Shown: piece by piece, positions 26,869 to 34,606 of the stretch | How the letters are laid out: every line of letters begins with the position of its first letter | Numbering within the stretch: the first letter of the stretch is position 1 | From: Sulfurospirillum sp. | GTDB taxonomy: Bacteria > Campylobacterota > Campylobacteria > Campylobacterales > Sulfurospirillaceae | Length of the DNA stretch: 64,000 nucleotides | Direction of reading: 5' to 3' | Assembly (NCBI GenBank): GCA_014859685.1 | Contig: JACUTU010000002.1 | Location: forward strand, 124,001 to 188,000 | The notes under the pieces: generated by a model | What the model was told of the DNA's origin: nothing | Seen by the model: only the letters and a program-made list of their open reading frames with translations | Databases searched by the model: none | Position numbers and translations under genes: made by a program

Positions 26869-27804
26869 TTGGCAACTTATTTAGATTTTGAAAATTCTAT
26901 CAAGCATATTGATGAAGATATCGCAAATGCAAGAATTAAAGCAGACACACATGCTGTTGAAATTTTAGAGCGAGATCTAGAAAAAGAAGTTCAAAAAACA
27001 TATAAAAATCTCAGTGATTATCAAAAGCTTCAACTTGCGAGACACCCTGATCGTCCTTATGCGTTAGATTATATTCGTCTTTTAATGAGCGATGCGTATG
27101 AGCTACATGGTGATAGAGCATTTGGTGATGATCTTTCCATTATCTCTTACATCGGATATATCAATCAAAGAAAAGTGATTGTTATAGGGGAACAAAAAGG
27201 TCGTGGCACAAAAAATAAACTCAAACGAAATTTTGGTATGCCACATCCAGAAGGATATCGAAAAGCACTTCGTATCGCCAAGATGGCTGAAAAATTTCAC
27301 CTGCCTATACTCTTTTTAGTAGATACTCCAGGTGCATATCCTGGAATTGCTGCTGAAGAGCGAGGGCAAAGCGAAGCGATAGCGAGAAATCTTTATGAGT
27401 TGAGTCAACTTAAAACAAAAACAATCGCAGTTGTAATCGGAGAAGGTGGAAGCGGCGGTGCGCTTGCTATTGGCGTAGCTGATCGTGTTGCTATGATGCG
27501 TTATTCTGTTTTTTCTGTTATATCACCTGAGGGATGTGCGGCTATACTTTGGAATGATCCAGCAAAACAAGAAAGTGCTACAAAAGCGATGAAGATAACC
27601 GCTGAAGATTTAAAAAAGTTAAATCTTATTGATGATGTTATAGATGAGCCACTTATCGGCGCACACAGAGATAAATTAGCTGCTGCAAAGGCATTAGGCG
27701 AGTATTTTATCAATTCGCTTGAAGCTTTAGATGCGATGAATGAAGATGAAAGATTGGATGCTAGATACAACAAGATTCTTTCTGTAGGAGCCTATAAAGA
27801 ATAG
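26869..27804 (+). CDS. accA: AccA, acetyl-CoA carboxylase carboxyltransferase alpha subunit
   Basis: 311-residue alpha subunit of the carboxyltransferase that makes malonyl-CoA. The crotonase-like core has [20 protein letters not shown] (biotin/CoA site), [20 protein letters not shown] and [17 protein letters not shown]. The start TTG 26869 lies 11 nt after the fabF stop, suggesting coupling. The partner accD is not in the window. The stop codon is built into a 17-bp perfect hairpin. Confidence 0.96.
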   Translation: MATYLDFENSIKHIDEDIANARIKADTHAVEILERDLEKEVQKTYKNLSDYQKLQLARHPDRPYALDYIRLLMSDAYELHGDRAFGDDLSIISYIGYINQRKVIVIGEQKGRGTKNKLKRNFGMPHPEGYRKALRIAKMAEKFHLPILFLVDTPGAYPGIAAEERGQSEAIARNLYELSQLKTKTIAVVIGEGGSGGALAIGVADRVAMMRYSVFSVISPEGCAAILWNDPAKQESATKAMKITAEDLKKLNLIDDVIDEPLIGAHRDKLAAAKALGEYFINSLEALDAMNEDERLDARYNKILSVGAYKE

Positions 27805-27840
27805 AAGCTACATGTAAGAAATCCTTACATGTAGCTTCTA
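27802..27840 (+). terminator. Perfect 17-bp hairpin at the accA stop, made of two iterated palindromes
   Basis: TAGAAGCTACATGTAAG (27802-27818) and its exact complement (27824-27840) are separated by AAATC. The accA stop TAG is the first triplet of the stem. Each arm contains one copy of the TACATGTA palindrome. No long T-run follows, so it may be a 3'-end stabiliser or a bidirectional terminator between the convergent accA and petC rather than a classical terminator. Confidence 0.7.
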
Positions 27841-27848
27841 AATTTCTC

Positions 27849-27872
27849 TAAGAGGTAGCATTCTACCTCTTA
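27849..27872. terminator. Second hairpin between accA and petC
   Basis: A 10-bp perfect stem with a 4-nt loop (TAAGAGGTAG / CATT / CTACCTCTTA) lies 5 nt before the petC stop region. The plus strand continues TTTGTTA, so it looks most like a forward terminator for accA, but it can also fold in the petC transcript. Confidence 0.65.
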
Positions 27873-27876
27873 TTTG

Positions 27877-28743
27877 TTAGTGCAATTCTCTCCAAATTTT
27901 AACTTTCCATAGGTATGCTAAAACAGCGAAGATTAACATAAAGCCAATTATTTTTGGTCCTATCGCTTCTCTTTGACTTTTTTTGCGATCACCTGTTTCT
28001 TCAATGTAAGAGATGACTTGTTCTTGAGCAACTTCATTGAGACCAACGCGTGGCATAGAAGTTCCAGCCAACTGTTTTTGTGGATTGTTGATAAATATAT
28101 TGAGATATTCTGTGCCTTTTGATCGAATCATCATCGAAAGATCAGGTGGATTTATTCCCATGTAGCCAGCAAGTGTTTCTCTATCACTTGTTGTGTACAT
28201 TTTATCGTACTTCATGTCATGACATCTTTGGCACGCATCAACAAAGACTTCTTTTCCATTCATCTGTTTCGGAGCGATAGACTTGAGATACGCAACAATA
28301 TCTGCAATTTCTTGATCCAAATCATCCCCAAGCCCATAAAATGCTGGCATTGGATGCTGTCTTGTTTCGTTGAATTTATGTTCAACTTTGAGTGCATGTG
28401 CTGGATTTTTGATAAGTGCCGCTAAGAAATTTTCAGCATAAATAGCACCAGCACTGCTAAGATCGGGTGGAGTTACGCCAAAAGAAGCAGATGCACTTGC
28501 ATTATCCATTGGTGCTGGCATACCTTGCGATTGAACGCCATGACACCCAATACAACCAGCATTCATAAATGTGTCTGCACCTGTTTTAGGATCGCCTTGT
28601 TTTTGCAGTGTTCCTAGATCTTTAAATGTAAAATCAGCAGGAGCTACATGTGGGTGCATTTGTGAATGTGCAAAAGGCTCAACGCCCCAATACACTAGCA
28701 ATGTAAAGAAAATTACAACACCAAGTATTTTAAATTCTCTCAT
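27877..28743 (-). CDS. petC: PetC, di-haem cytochrome c subunit of the cytochrome bc1 complex
   Basis: 288 residues. An N-terminal membrane anchor (about 7-23) and a C-terminal membrane helix (about 263-281) bracket a periplasmic region with two haem c motifs, CIGCH (about residue 64) and CQRCH (about 170). Campylobacterota use such di-haem proteins in place of cytochrome c1. The start overlaps the petB stop as ATGA. It passes electrons from the Rieske protein to soluble or membrane cytochromes. Last gene of petABC. Confidence 0.93.
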   Translation of the reverse strand: MREFKILGVVIFFTLLVYWGVEPFAHSQMHPHVAPADFTFKDLGTLQKQGDPKTGADTFMNAGCIGCHGVQSQGMPAPMDNASASASFGVTPPDLSSAGAIYAENFLAALIKNPAHALKVEHKFNETRQHPMPAFYGLGDDLDQEIADIVAYLKSIAPKQMNGKEVFVDACQRCHDMKYDKMYTTSDRETLAGYMGINPPDLSMMIRSKGTEYLNIFINNPQKQLAGTSMPRVGLNEVAQEQVISYIEETGDRKKSQREAIGPKIIGFMLIFAVLAYLWKVKIWRELH

Positions 28744-29987
28744 TTTGTTCCTCCCAAAGCATCTTTTTTCGTGATAAATGGTAGAGCCACAAAGAGTAAT
28801 ATAAAACTTATCGCAGCTACAAATCCAATGTAAGTATTGATTCCAAGTGGAGGAAGTTTACCAAATATGGTTAAAATAATCATATCGATTAACAACAGCC
28901 AAAACCAGATTTTAAATCTTGGTCTCCTGTGTGCTGGAGCAACTTTTGGATCACGATCTAAAAATGGAAAAATCATAAAGATAACATTTGCAAATCCAAA
29001 TGCTGCCAAGCCTATATCCATGGCAGCTATCGGCCCTACAGGGAAGAAAAATCCTCGAAGCACTTCATAGCTCCATAAAAAATACCATTCAGGATAGATA
29101 TGTGCTGGAGTTTTCATAGAATTTGCAGGTTCAAAATTGATAGGATCCATTGCAAAATCATAGTGATAAAAAACAAGATAGAAAAAGAGTACCATAAAGA
29201 CACCAACAACAAAGAAATCTTTAGATAAAAATACTGGCCAAAAAGGAACTACTTTCGATTCTCGTTTTTTGCCCTCTTGAAATTTTTTCGCTTCTGCTTC
29301 AAAATCCAACTCTTCTGCCTCTTGATTGTTTACATGTGGAATGCGAAGTGCGTAAAAGTGTACAGCGACAAGGGTAATGATAGCAAGCGGCAAGAGCAGT
29401 ACATGTAGCATAAAAAATCGTGTGAGCGTTGCATCAGCTACCGCAAAATCGCCCCTAATCCAAACAACCAAATCACTTCCTATAAAAGGAATACCACCAA
29501 AAAGATTTGTGATAACTTGTGCTGCCCAGTAACTCATCTGTCCCCATGGCAACATGTAACCGCTAAAAGCTTCAGCAGAAAAGATACCAAATAGTGCCAT
29601 GCCAGTTAGCCAAATCATCTCTCTACCTTGCTTGTAAGAGCCATAATAGATACCTGTAAACATATGGATATAGATGATTAAAAAGATACAAGATGCAGCA
29701 ACACCATGTAAATGTCTCCATAACCAACCGTATTCAACTTCTTGCATAATTGTATAATTTACACTATCAAATGCCAAATTGACATCCGGTTTATAGTACA
29801 TCAATAAAAATATACCTGAAATGATGAGTATCTTGAGTAACACTACAAGCACCACACCCATTGCCCATAAAAAGTTTATATCTTTTGGGATCCAATACTC
29901 TGTCATCATAACTTTAGCAAGTTTTTTAACAGCCAAACGCTGATCAAGCCAGTCAATAACGCCCTCAGCCTTTCTTATATGTGCCAT
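28740..29987 (-). CDS. petB: PetB, cytochrome b of the bc1 complex
   Basis: Integral membrane cytochrome b, 415 residues, with the N-terminal (b6-like) and C-terminal (subunit IV-like) parts fused. Haem-ligating histidines are in GWLWRHLHGVAA and FMLHVLLLPLAIITLVAVHF. The Qo-site PEWY motif is in IYPEWYFLWSYEVLRG. It carries quinol oxidation and reduction in the inner membrane. It follows petA by 11 nt. Confidence 0.96.
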   Translation of the reverse strand: MAHIRKAEGVIDWLDQRLAVKKLAKVMMTEYWIPKDINFLWAMGVVLVVLLKILIISGIFLLMYYKPDVNLAFDSVNYTIMQEVEYGWLWRHLHGVAASCIFLIIYIHMFTGIYYGSYKQGREMIWLTGMALFGIFSAEAFSGYMLPWGQMSYWAAQVITNLFGGIPFIGSDLVVWIRGDFAVADATLTRFFMLHVLLLPLAIITLVAVHFYALRIPHVNNQEAEELDFEAEAKKFQEGKKRESKVVPFWPVFLSKDFFVVGVFMVLFFYLVFYHYDFAMDPINFEPANSMKTPAHIYPEWYFLWSYEVLRGFFFPVGPIAAMDIGLAAFGFANVIFMIFPFLDRDPKVAPAHRRPRFKIWFWLLLIDMIILTIFGKLPPLGINTYIGFVAAISFILLFVALPFITKKDALGGTK

Positions 29988-29998
29988 TTATCCGTTCC

Positions 29999-30502
29999 TT
30001 ACGCTTTTGCTACTAATTTTTTATATTCTGATCCTTCTTCGCCCAAAACCAAAGTCATACCATCAATCTTGAAAGGTGGTATATCCATAGGCCTAGGAGG
30101 AGGTCCAAAAGTATTGATGCCACTTGCATCAAATTCACCGCCGTGGCATGCACATTTAAATTGCATTGTTGATGGGATCCATGATGGAATGCAGCCTAGG
30201 TGTGTGCAAAGACCTATTATAACAGAATAGTCCGCATTTCCCACAACCACATCTCTGTTTTCATTTTTTTTCATCTCAGCGGTCTTTTTTAGTAAAAAGA
30301 TAGGCTTGCCTCGCCAAGTAATCGTTCGCAATTCGCCCTCTTGAAGCGGTGAGAGATCAACGGTAACAAATCCAGCTGCTTGCACACTTGGAAGTGGATC
30401 CCAAGTTTGTTTCATCGCTCCTAGAGTCAAAACACCCCCAACAGCAGCAAAGCCACCAAATGCCATACCAAGAAAGTCTCGTCTGCTTTTCTTAACAGCC
30501 AT
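29999..30502 (-). CDS. petA: PetA, Rieske iron-sulfur protein of the bc1 complex
   Basis: 167 residues. A twin-arginine signal-anchor is visible (SRRDFLG, residues 5-11, then a hydrophobic helix). The 2Fe-2S ligands are in CTHLGC (about 111-116) and CACHGG (about 126-131). First gene of petABC. It uses AAAGGAA ahead of ATG 30502 and a candidate -10 TATAAT about 40 nt upstream. The genomic island begins beyond its promoter. Confidence 0.95.
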   Translation of the reverse strand: MAVKKSRRDFLGMAFGGFAAVGGVLTLGAMKQTWDPLPSVQAAGFVTVDLSPLQEGELRTITWRGKPIFLLKKTAEMKKNENRDVVVGNADYSVIIGLCTHLGCIPSWIPSTMQFKCACHGGEFDASGINTFGPPPRPMDIPPFKIDGMTLVLGEEGSEYKKLVAKA

Positions 30503-30542
30503 TTTGTTCCTTTCATTTTGTAGATTTATAATTTGAGTATCT

Positions 30543-30548
30543 ATTATA
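30543..30548 (-). promoter_or_regulatory. Candidate -10 element of petABC
   Basis: Reverse-strand TATAAT in CCTATAATAG, 40 nt before the petA start. The position 17 nt further upstream is T-rich (AGTTTT) and a poor -35, so an activator may be involved. A TTGACA (30593-30588) lies too far upstream to pair with it. Confidence 0.45.
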
Positions 30549-30631
30549 GGTTAAAGAAGTTCCAAAAAACTATGACTTAAATCAAATGTCAAAAGTTGAT
30601 ATAGAGTTTATCACAAGTTTTCTAAAAATTC

Positions 30632-30702
30632 ATTTATTTTTTATTTAATTTTATTTATTTTTTATTTATTTTTATTTATTTTTATTTATTTTTATTTATT
30701 TA
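30632..30702. repeat. AT-only tandem repeat (unit TTTATTTATT) between petA and the island
   Basis: The 383-nt gap 30503-30885 contains no gene. Besides the petA promoter it holds about 70 nt of nearly pure A/T made of a 10-nt unit TTTATTTATT repeated roughly five to six times with small variations. The rest is also very AT-rich. It may be an UP-type promoter element for petA, a slippage-prone tract, or the scar at the left border of the island. Confidence 0.7.
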
Positions 30703-30885
30703 TGCTTGTTATTATGTATGTAATATACAAAATTAAATGATAACAATTTATTCAAAACAAAAACCTTTTTATATTATTTATGCAATTTTACACAATAGTT
30801 TATAAAAATAACTACATAATATCTTGATAATAAAGATATATATACATTAGTTAATAATTTTAACAATAAAAACGAAATATCTACT

Positions 30886-32133
30886 TTAAGTATTGAATTT
30901 ATCAAAGTCAAAGTCGGCATTAAAATATTCTTTGTATATCGTTAAATTATCCATTGGTATACCAAACTTCATTTTAAATAGCTCAATTATATTATCTGGC
31001 TCAGGATTTACAATTATAATTTTAGGAAAATCTTTTTTTTCACAAAAAGCCTCTTCGAACAACTTAATTGTTCTTGTATCTGTTTTTGGGAATGAATATC
31101 CAATAATAAAAATTTCACTAGCATTTATAATTTCTTGTTTTGCAACATCCCATAATTCAATAAAAAGGTTAGCAAATAAAGTATATTTTTTATCTTTAAC
31201 AGGAGGAATTATAAGAGGCATTGTAACAATCCCTTGTTCTAAGTTTACTCGTTTTGGAATATTTAATTTTATGCCAAACATTTCCTCATAAAGTTTTTGA
31301 GATTCTGGTTGATTCAAAACTCCTGCTTTAAACATAACCTTATCTTTATTTGTATCTAATTCAATATCGTCAAGTATATTAGGTGGATAATAAAAATATG
31401 AAAATGGTTCATACGGTCCTTCAAATCTACCATCATAGCAATGATAAGGACTATTTGTATGCTCGTATATATAAAAACATGAATTATCGATCTTTTGATT
31501 TAGTTTTAAAAGATTATCTTTATCTGGCTGAGGATATGTTGTTAGCCAATTTGTTGATCCATGAAGTTTAATTAACTTATTGAAATCTTCTTTCTTTATC
31601 TCTGGTGATACCCATTTGTCTCTATATATTTTTTCTGGCGTCAAACAATATCCAAAATCCGCCGCCCAATGTGTATGTTCTGATAATGCTCTATCGAGGA
31701 GTGTATCCCAATTAAATGTAATAATACTATCATCTTTTCTAAGTGATTTTATCAATTGAATATGAGCTTTAGATATTGGACCATTTTGTATTTCATTTAT
31801 TATTGAAGTGTATAAAAAAATCAGTTGTAAATATGCTTTATAATAGTGAATATTTTTATATATTATATCTTCTTGCATTTGTTTGATAAGTTTTTTCTCA
31901 ATATATGTATGGAAATCTTCTATATCAAATGATGATGAAAAGAAACTATAAAAATCTATCCCAAAATCATTTTTACCAATATTAATAATATCTCCAATTA
32001 AAACTCGTAAATCAGTGCTAATGTCCAACTTTTCAAAAGTTTTAAAAAAATCATTTGCTATCGGCATAGTACAATTTGTTGGTGAAAGGTCATAAGCTTT
32101 TGAAGCACCTGCTCCAATTATAAATGTTCGCAT
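30886..32133 (-). CDS. SIR2-like NAD-hydrolase-fold protein
   Basis: 415 residues. The SIR2_2-type fold is recognisable: nucleotide loop FIIGAGASKAY at the N-terminus, ITFNWDTLLDRAL (about 137-149, the FNxD motif), KLHGSTNW with the catalytic His (about 186-193), and IFIIGYSFPKTDTRT near residue 355. Such proteins act in phage defence by depleting NAD, alone or with a partner. ATG 32133 is preferred to the preceding TTG 32136. A 12-bp palindrome AAAACCGGTTTT (32161-32172) lies 28 nt upstream and could be an operator. No Thoeris, DSR-partner or Argonaute gene is adjacent, so it appears to be a stand-alone effector. Confidence 0.82.
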   Translation of the reverse strand: MRTFIIGAGASKAYDLSPTNCTMPIANDFFKTFEKLDISTDLRVLIGDIINIGKNDFGIDFYSFFSSSFDIEDFHTYIEKKLIKQMQEDIIYKNIHYYKAYLQLIFLYTSIINEIQNGPISKAHIQLIKSLRKDDSIITFNWDTLLDRALSEHTHWAADFGYCLTPEKIYRDKWVSPEIKKEDFNKLIKLHGSTNWLTTYPQPDKDNLLKLNQKIDNSCFYIYEHTNSPYHCYDGRFEGPYEPFSYFYYPPNILDDIELDTNKDKVMFKAGVLNQPESQKLYEEMFGIKLNIPKRVNLEQGIVTMPLIIPPVKDKKYTLFANLFIELWDVAKQEIINASEIFIIGYSFPKTDTRTIKLFEEAFCEKKDFPKIIIVNPEPDNIIELFKMKFGIPMDNLTIYKEYFNADFDFDKFNT

Positions 32134-32174
32134 CAATTATTTCTTGCATTTGTCATAATAAAAACCGGTTTTGA

Positions 32175-32261
32175 CATATTGTCTCCTCACTAGGTAACGA
32201 CTACAGAAAAAAAGCTAATTCTTATCCAAAGATGAAAGAGCTGTACGAGCAATTGAAATAG
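32175..32261 (+). pseudogene. 3' remnant of an unidentified gene
   Basis: A short open frame on the forward strand ends at TAG 32259-32261 and encodes a plausible protein tail (ANSYPKMKELYEQLK). It is closed upstream by a stop at 32173 and has no start. A terminator hairpin follows 11 nt later. This looks like the end of a host or cargo gene whose 5' part was removed when an element inserted. Its family is not recognised. Confidence 0.4.
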
Positions 32262-32272
32262 ACTACTGTCAT

Positions 32273-32297
32273 GATGCTTATATTAGCATCTTATTTT
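32273..32297 (+). terminator. Rho-independent-like terminator behind the gene remnant
   Basis: GATGCT / TATATT / AGCATC forms a 6-bp stem with a 6-nt loop followed by TTATTTT. It directly follows the remnant frame that ends at 32261 and overlaps the 3' end of the opposing small gene. Confidence 0.5.
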
Positions 32298-32707
32298 GGG
32301 GTGTTTGAAAAGCTATTGAGTATAAGTTGCAGCATCCAAGTAATAAAACTCCAAGATATATAAAAAATATAATGCGTTCTCATATGCTCATAAAAAGAGC
32401 CTTTTTCAGCTTTATCGTGAATAGCTTGATAAGTAATGCTCGCTCTTTCAATGTCATGTGTCTTACTAACCATGTAATTGTATATATCATTAAAACTAAA
32501 GACGGCATCCAAATAATTACTTACAATATCTTTGTTAGTGCGAGAATCTTCTCCTAATGTACTATCTTTTAGTTTTGCCTTAATAAACAAATCCTCTGAT
32601 GACTTTATATCTATAATCAATTTTGTACTAAATCCGCCATTATCAACAAGGTTTAGTATATCAGCCTTGTAGTTTTCTTTCAGCTTTTTTACTTCTTCCT
32701 GCACCAT
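32291..32707 (-). CDS. Unknown protein with a C-terminal membrane segment
   Basis: 138 residues, no recognised family. The N-terminus is helical and charged (EEVKKLKENYKADI), the middle may hold a small alpha/beta region (TKLIIDIKSSEDLFIKAKL), and the C-terminus has one hydrophobic segment (IFYISWSFITWMLQLIL). It overlaps the upstream 109-residue gene by 19 nt in another frame. The two may be halves of one frameshifted gene, because reading upstream of this start in frame continues sensibly (YCHMVQEEV). Otherwise it is a translationally coupled pair. Confidence 0.5.
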   Translation of the reverse strand: MVQEEVKKLKENYKADILNLVDNGGFSTKLIIDIKSSEDLFIKAKLKDSTLGEDSRTNKDIVSNYLDAVFSFNDIYNYMVSKTHDIERASITYQAIHDKAEKGSFYEHMRTHYIFYISWSFITWMLQLILNSFSNTPK

Positions 32708-33018
32708 ATGACAATAGATTTCAAGATATCTAAAACAGCACGCTGTATATGACCTTCCATTTTACCTATATGAGCAGGATCGTTATTAGTGAGATTTCTA
32801 AAAAAATGGTCTAATGCATTGCGATATTCATTCCAAACCTGTATTGGTATAGTTCCGAATTTAGCTTCATGCACCGATACAAAATATCTGGCAATGAAAT
32901 ATAGAAAGATGGATTGCTTGTATTTTTCTTCAACTTTATTGGACTGTTCCCCTGCTTTTTGCAGCAACTCGTCCTTTGTTTTAAAAATCTCTATATTTTC
33001 TGGCATAAGCACACTCAT
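32689..33018 (-). CDS. HEPN-like small protein
   Basis: 109 residues, mostly helical. YRNALDHFFRN (about residues 65-75) contains Arg-x4-His, the RNase motif of HEPN domains, and the flanking IFLYFIARYFVSVHEAKFG helix pattern fits. It lies between a 76-residue gene (24 nt upstream) and the overlapping 138-residue gene on the same strand. Assignment rests on a short motif only. With its neighbours it could be a toxin-antitoxin or abortive-infection unit; that is inference. Confidence 0.45.
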   Translation of the reverse strand: MSVLMPENIEIFKTKDELLQKAGEQSNKVEEKYKQSIFLYFIARYFVSVHEAKFGTIPIQVWNEYRNALDHFFRNLTNNDPAHIGKMEGHIQRAVLDILKSIVIWCRKK

Positions 33019-33042
33019 ATTTGCATTTTTAAAAAGTGAAGC

Positions 33043-33273
33043 TTATTTAAAAAAGTAATGATATAATTTTTGTAATGTAGAAACAGGTTTTACTATGCTG
33101 TCAGCATTAACAACTCTGTTGAGTAAAACACTGCCTTGCTCTGCAACAGTATCATTCAAAAAAGTTTCTAAATCAGTTATCTTTTTACCCTTTGGTAAAA
33201 AAGATGACTCAATAACTGATATATCAGTATCCCAGAAATTACTTTGTGTGATTTTTGCAGATTGTGTTTTCAT
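33043..33273 (-). CDS. Small unknown protein, first gene of a three-gene unit
   Basis: 76 residues, no recognised family, with an Asp/Glu-rich middle and a short aromatic C-terminus (LYHYFF). AGGA precedes ATG 33273, and an A/T-rich -10-like TATAAA lies just upstream, within the repeat cluster next to tniQ. Size and first position in the operon fit an antitoxin or regulator, but nothing in the sequence proves this. Confidence 0.45.
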   Translation of the reverse strand: MKTQSAKITQSNFWDTDISVIESSFLPKGKKITDLETFLNDTVAEQGSVLLNRVVNADSIVKPVSTLQKLYHYFFK

Positions 33274-33304
33274 TTTTTCCTATTTTATATTCATATTAGA
33301 GTAG

Positions 33305-33385
33305 CTTAACTCAAATTATATTAAGCGAGTCTTAATTTAAGTTTATATTAACTTTTGGAGCGAAATTATATCAATCTTATATTTA
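33305..33385. repeat. Repeat cluster beside tniQ: candidate transposon-end (TnsB-binding) sites
   Basis: Three copies of an AAATTATATTAA-like element (AAATTATATTAA at 33313, AAGTTTATATTAA at 33340, AAATTATATCAA at 33363) are spaced 23-27 nt apart. The third follows TTGGAGCG (33355-33362). TTGGAGCG reappears inverted upstream of tnsA (38055-38062). Tn7-like ends consist of several roughly 20-nt TnsB sites, so this could be an end of the tns module. The terminal TGT expected at a Tn7 end is not present here, and the repeats could instead be operators of the small operon at 33273. Confidence 0.35.
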
Positions 33386-33415
33386 AAATCACATAAATTA
33401 ATTTTAAAACATCCA

Positions 33416-34606
33416 TTAGTTATGTAGAGCAAAATTTAAAGATTGATAAATTTTTTTAAATCCTTTATTAATTGTAAAGTGACATCCAACTAATTTAGCC
33501 ACCTCTTCTTGCGTCACTTTTTTATTTAAACTTCTTAAATATTTAATAGCTCCCAGCACTTCTTCTTTAGTTATTTCTCTACCCATTTTATTTTGTTTTG
33601 GAATATACTTTTCAAGCATCTTTTCATACCAAAAAGGTACTTCTTTCAAACCATGAGTAAAATCTCTATGAATCAATTTATTCTTTTTTATAAATTTAAT
33701 AAAATTATTTGGAAAATCTTGAAATATGTAATACACCATAGCATTAAGAAAAAAAGCTTTATATGTCGGCGAAGCTTTTTTAGAATCATAATTTTCAAGT
33801 TTGCTACATAGTTGCTTATACTCATCTATCATATCAAACCCTTCTAAAACAAGGTCTTCTTTTCTATCCATTAAATTTTGCAACCGGTTATGTATATGAA
33901 AAAACAACACTGACCAAACTTTTTGCTTACCAATTTCAAAATATCCTCTCTCTAAAGCTGCATCAAACCATTTTATTGCATCTAATCCATCTTGATATTT
34001 ATCAGGCACTTTAGAGCTGCTTGTTAACCGTAAATCTTTTCCACATTTGCTACAATAAACTACAGATTCTGCTAGTAGCATTTTAACTATCCTAATCCTT
34101 TCACCACATCCCCAACATCTGTCCGTGAGAAATATTTTGTGTTTTGGACAAGCAGTATAGTAAGAATAACGCCATTTCTTTCGCCAATAAGGTATTTTAT
34201 CCTCAGCAAGACATTTTGGACAATAAAGCATTCCGTAATTGCTACGCTTATAAGTTGGTTTTCTAATCTGATGAGGAACAACCAAACAGTCATTACAGTC
34301 ATATAAAAAACCTTCTTCACTACGAATAGAAAGTGCTAAAATGTCCTCTTTAGCCCATTTTGATTTTTTGTATAGTATCCCAAAAAAATGTTCATCATTG
34401 TAAAAATCTAAATCTTTGCGAACAAGTGCATTGCGTCGATTCATAATATATAAGTTTAAAAAAGTAGTGGTTTTCATATAATGTGCAAATGCGGTTCTTG
34501 TCAGCCATGAACTCAAAAGTTCATTAGGCAAAGGCTTTATATGTACTACAAACTCAAGTGGCTCACGATAAAGCTGTTTGGATCTCTTCGATAGTAATTT
34601 TTTCAT
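33416..34606 (-). CDS. tniQ: TniQ/TnsD-family target-selection protein
   Basis: 396 residues, shorter than the 508 of Tn7 TnsD. The TniQ N-terminus is clear (FVVHIKPLPNELLSSWLTRTA, split near residue 30), followed by zinc-binding Cys/His clusters: CNDC, LYCPKCLAED, ACPKHKI, DRCWGCGER and YCSKCGKDL. The C-terminus ends in a helix-turn-helix-like region (VTQEEVAKLVGCH). It selects the insertion site, usually by recognising a fixed chromosomal sequence. It overlaps tnsC by 44 nt and is the last gene of the tns operon. Confidence 0.88.
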   Translation of the reverse strand: MKKLLSKRSKQLYREPLEFVVHIKPLPNELLSSWLTRTAFAHYMKTTTFLNLYIMNRRNALVRKDLDFYNDEHFFGILYKKSKWAKEDILALSIRSEEGFLYDCNDCLVVPHQIRKPTYKRSNYGMLYCPKCLAEDKIPYWRKKWRYSYYTACPKHKIFLTDRCWGCGERIRIVKMLLAESVVYCSKCGKDLRLTSSSKVPDKYQDGLDAIKWFDAALERGYFEIGKQKVWSVLFFHIHNRLQNLMDRKEDLVLEGFDMIDEYKQLCSKLENYDSKKASPTYKAFFLNAMVYYIFQDFPNNFIKFIKKNKLIHRDFTHGLKEVPFWYEKMLEKYIPKQNKMGREITKEEVLGAIKYLRSLNKKVTQEEVAKLVGCHFTINKGFKKIYQSLNFALHN

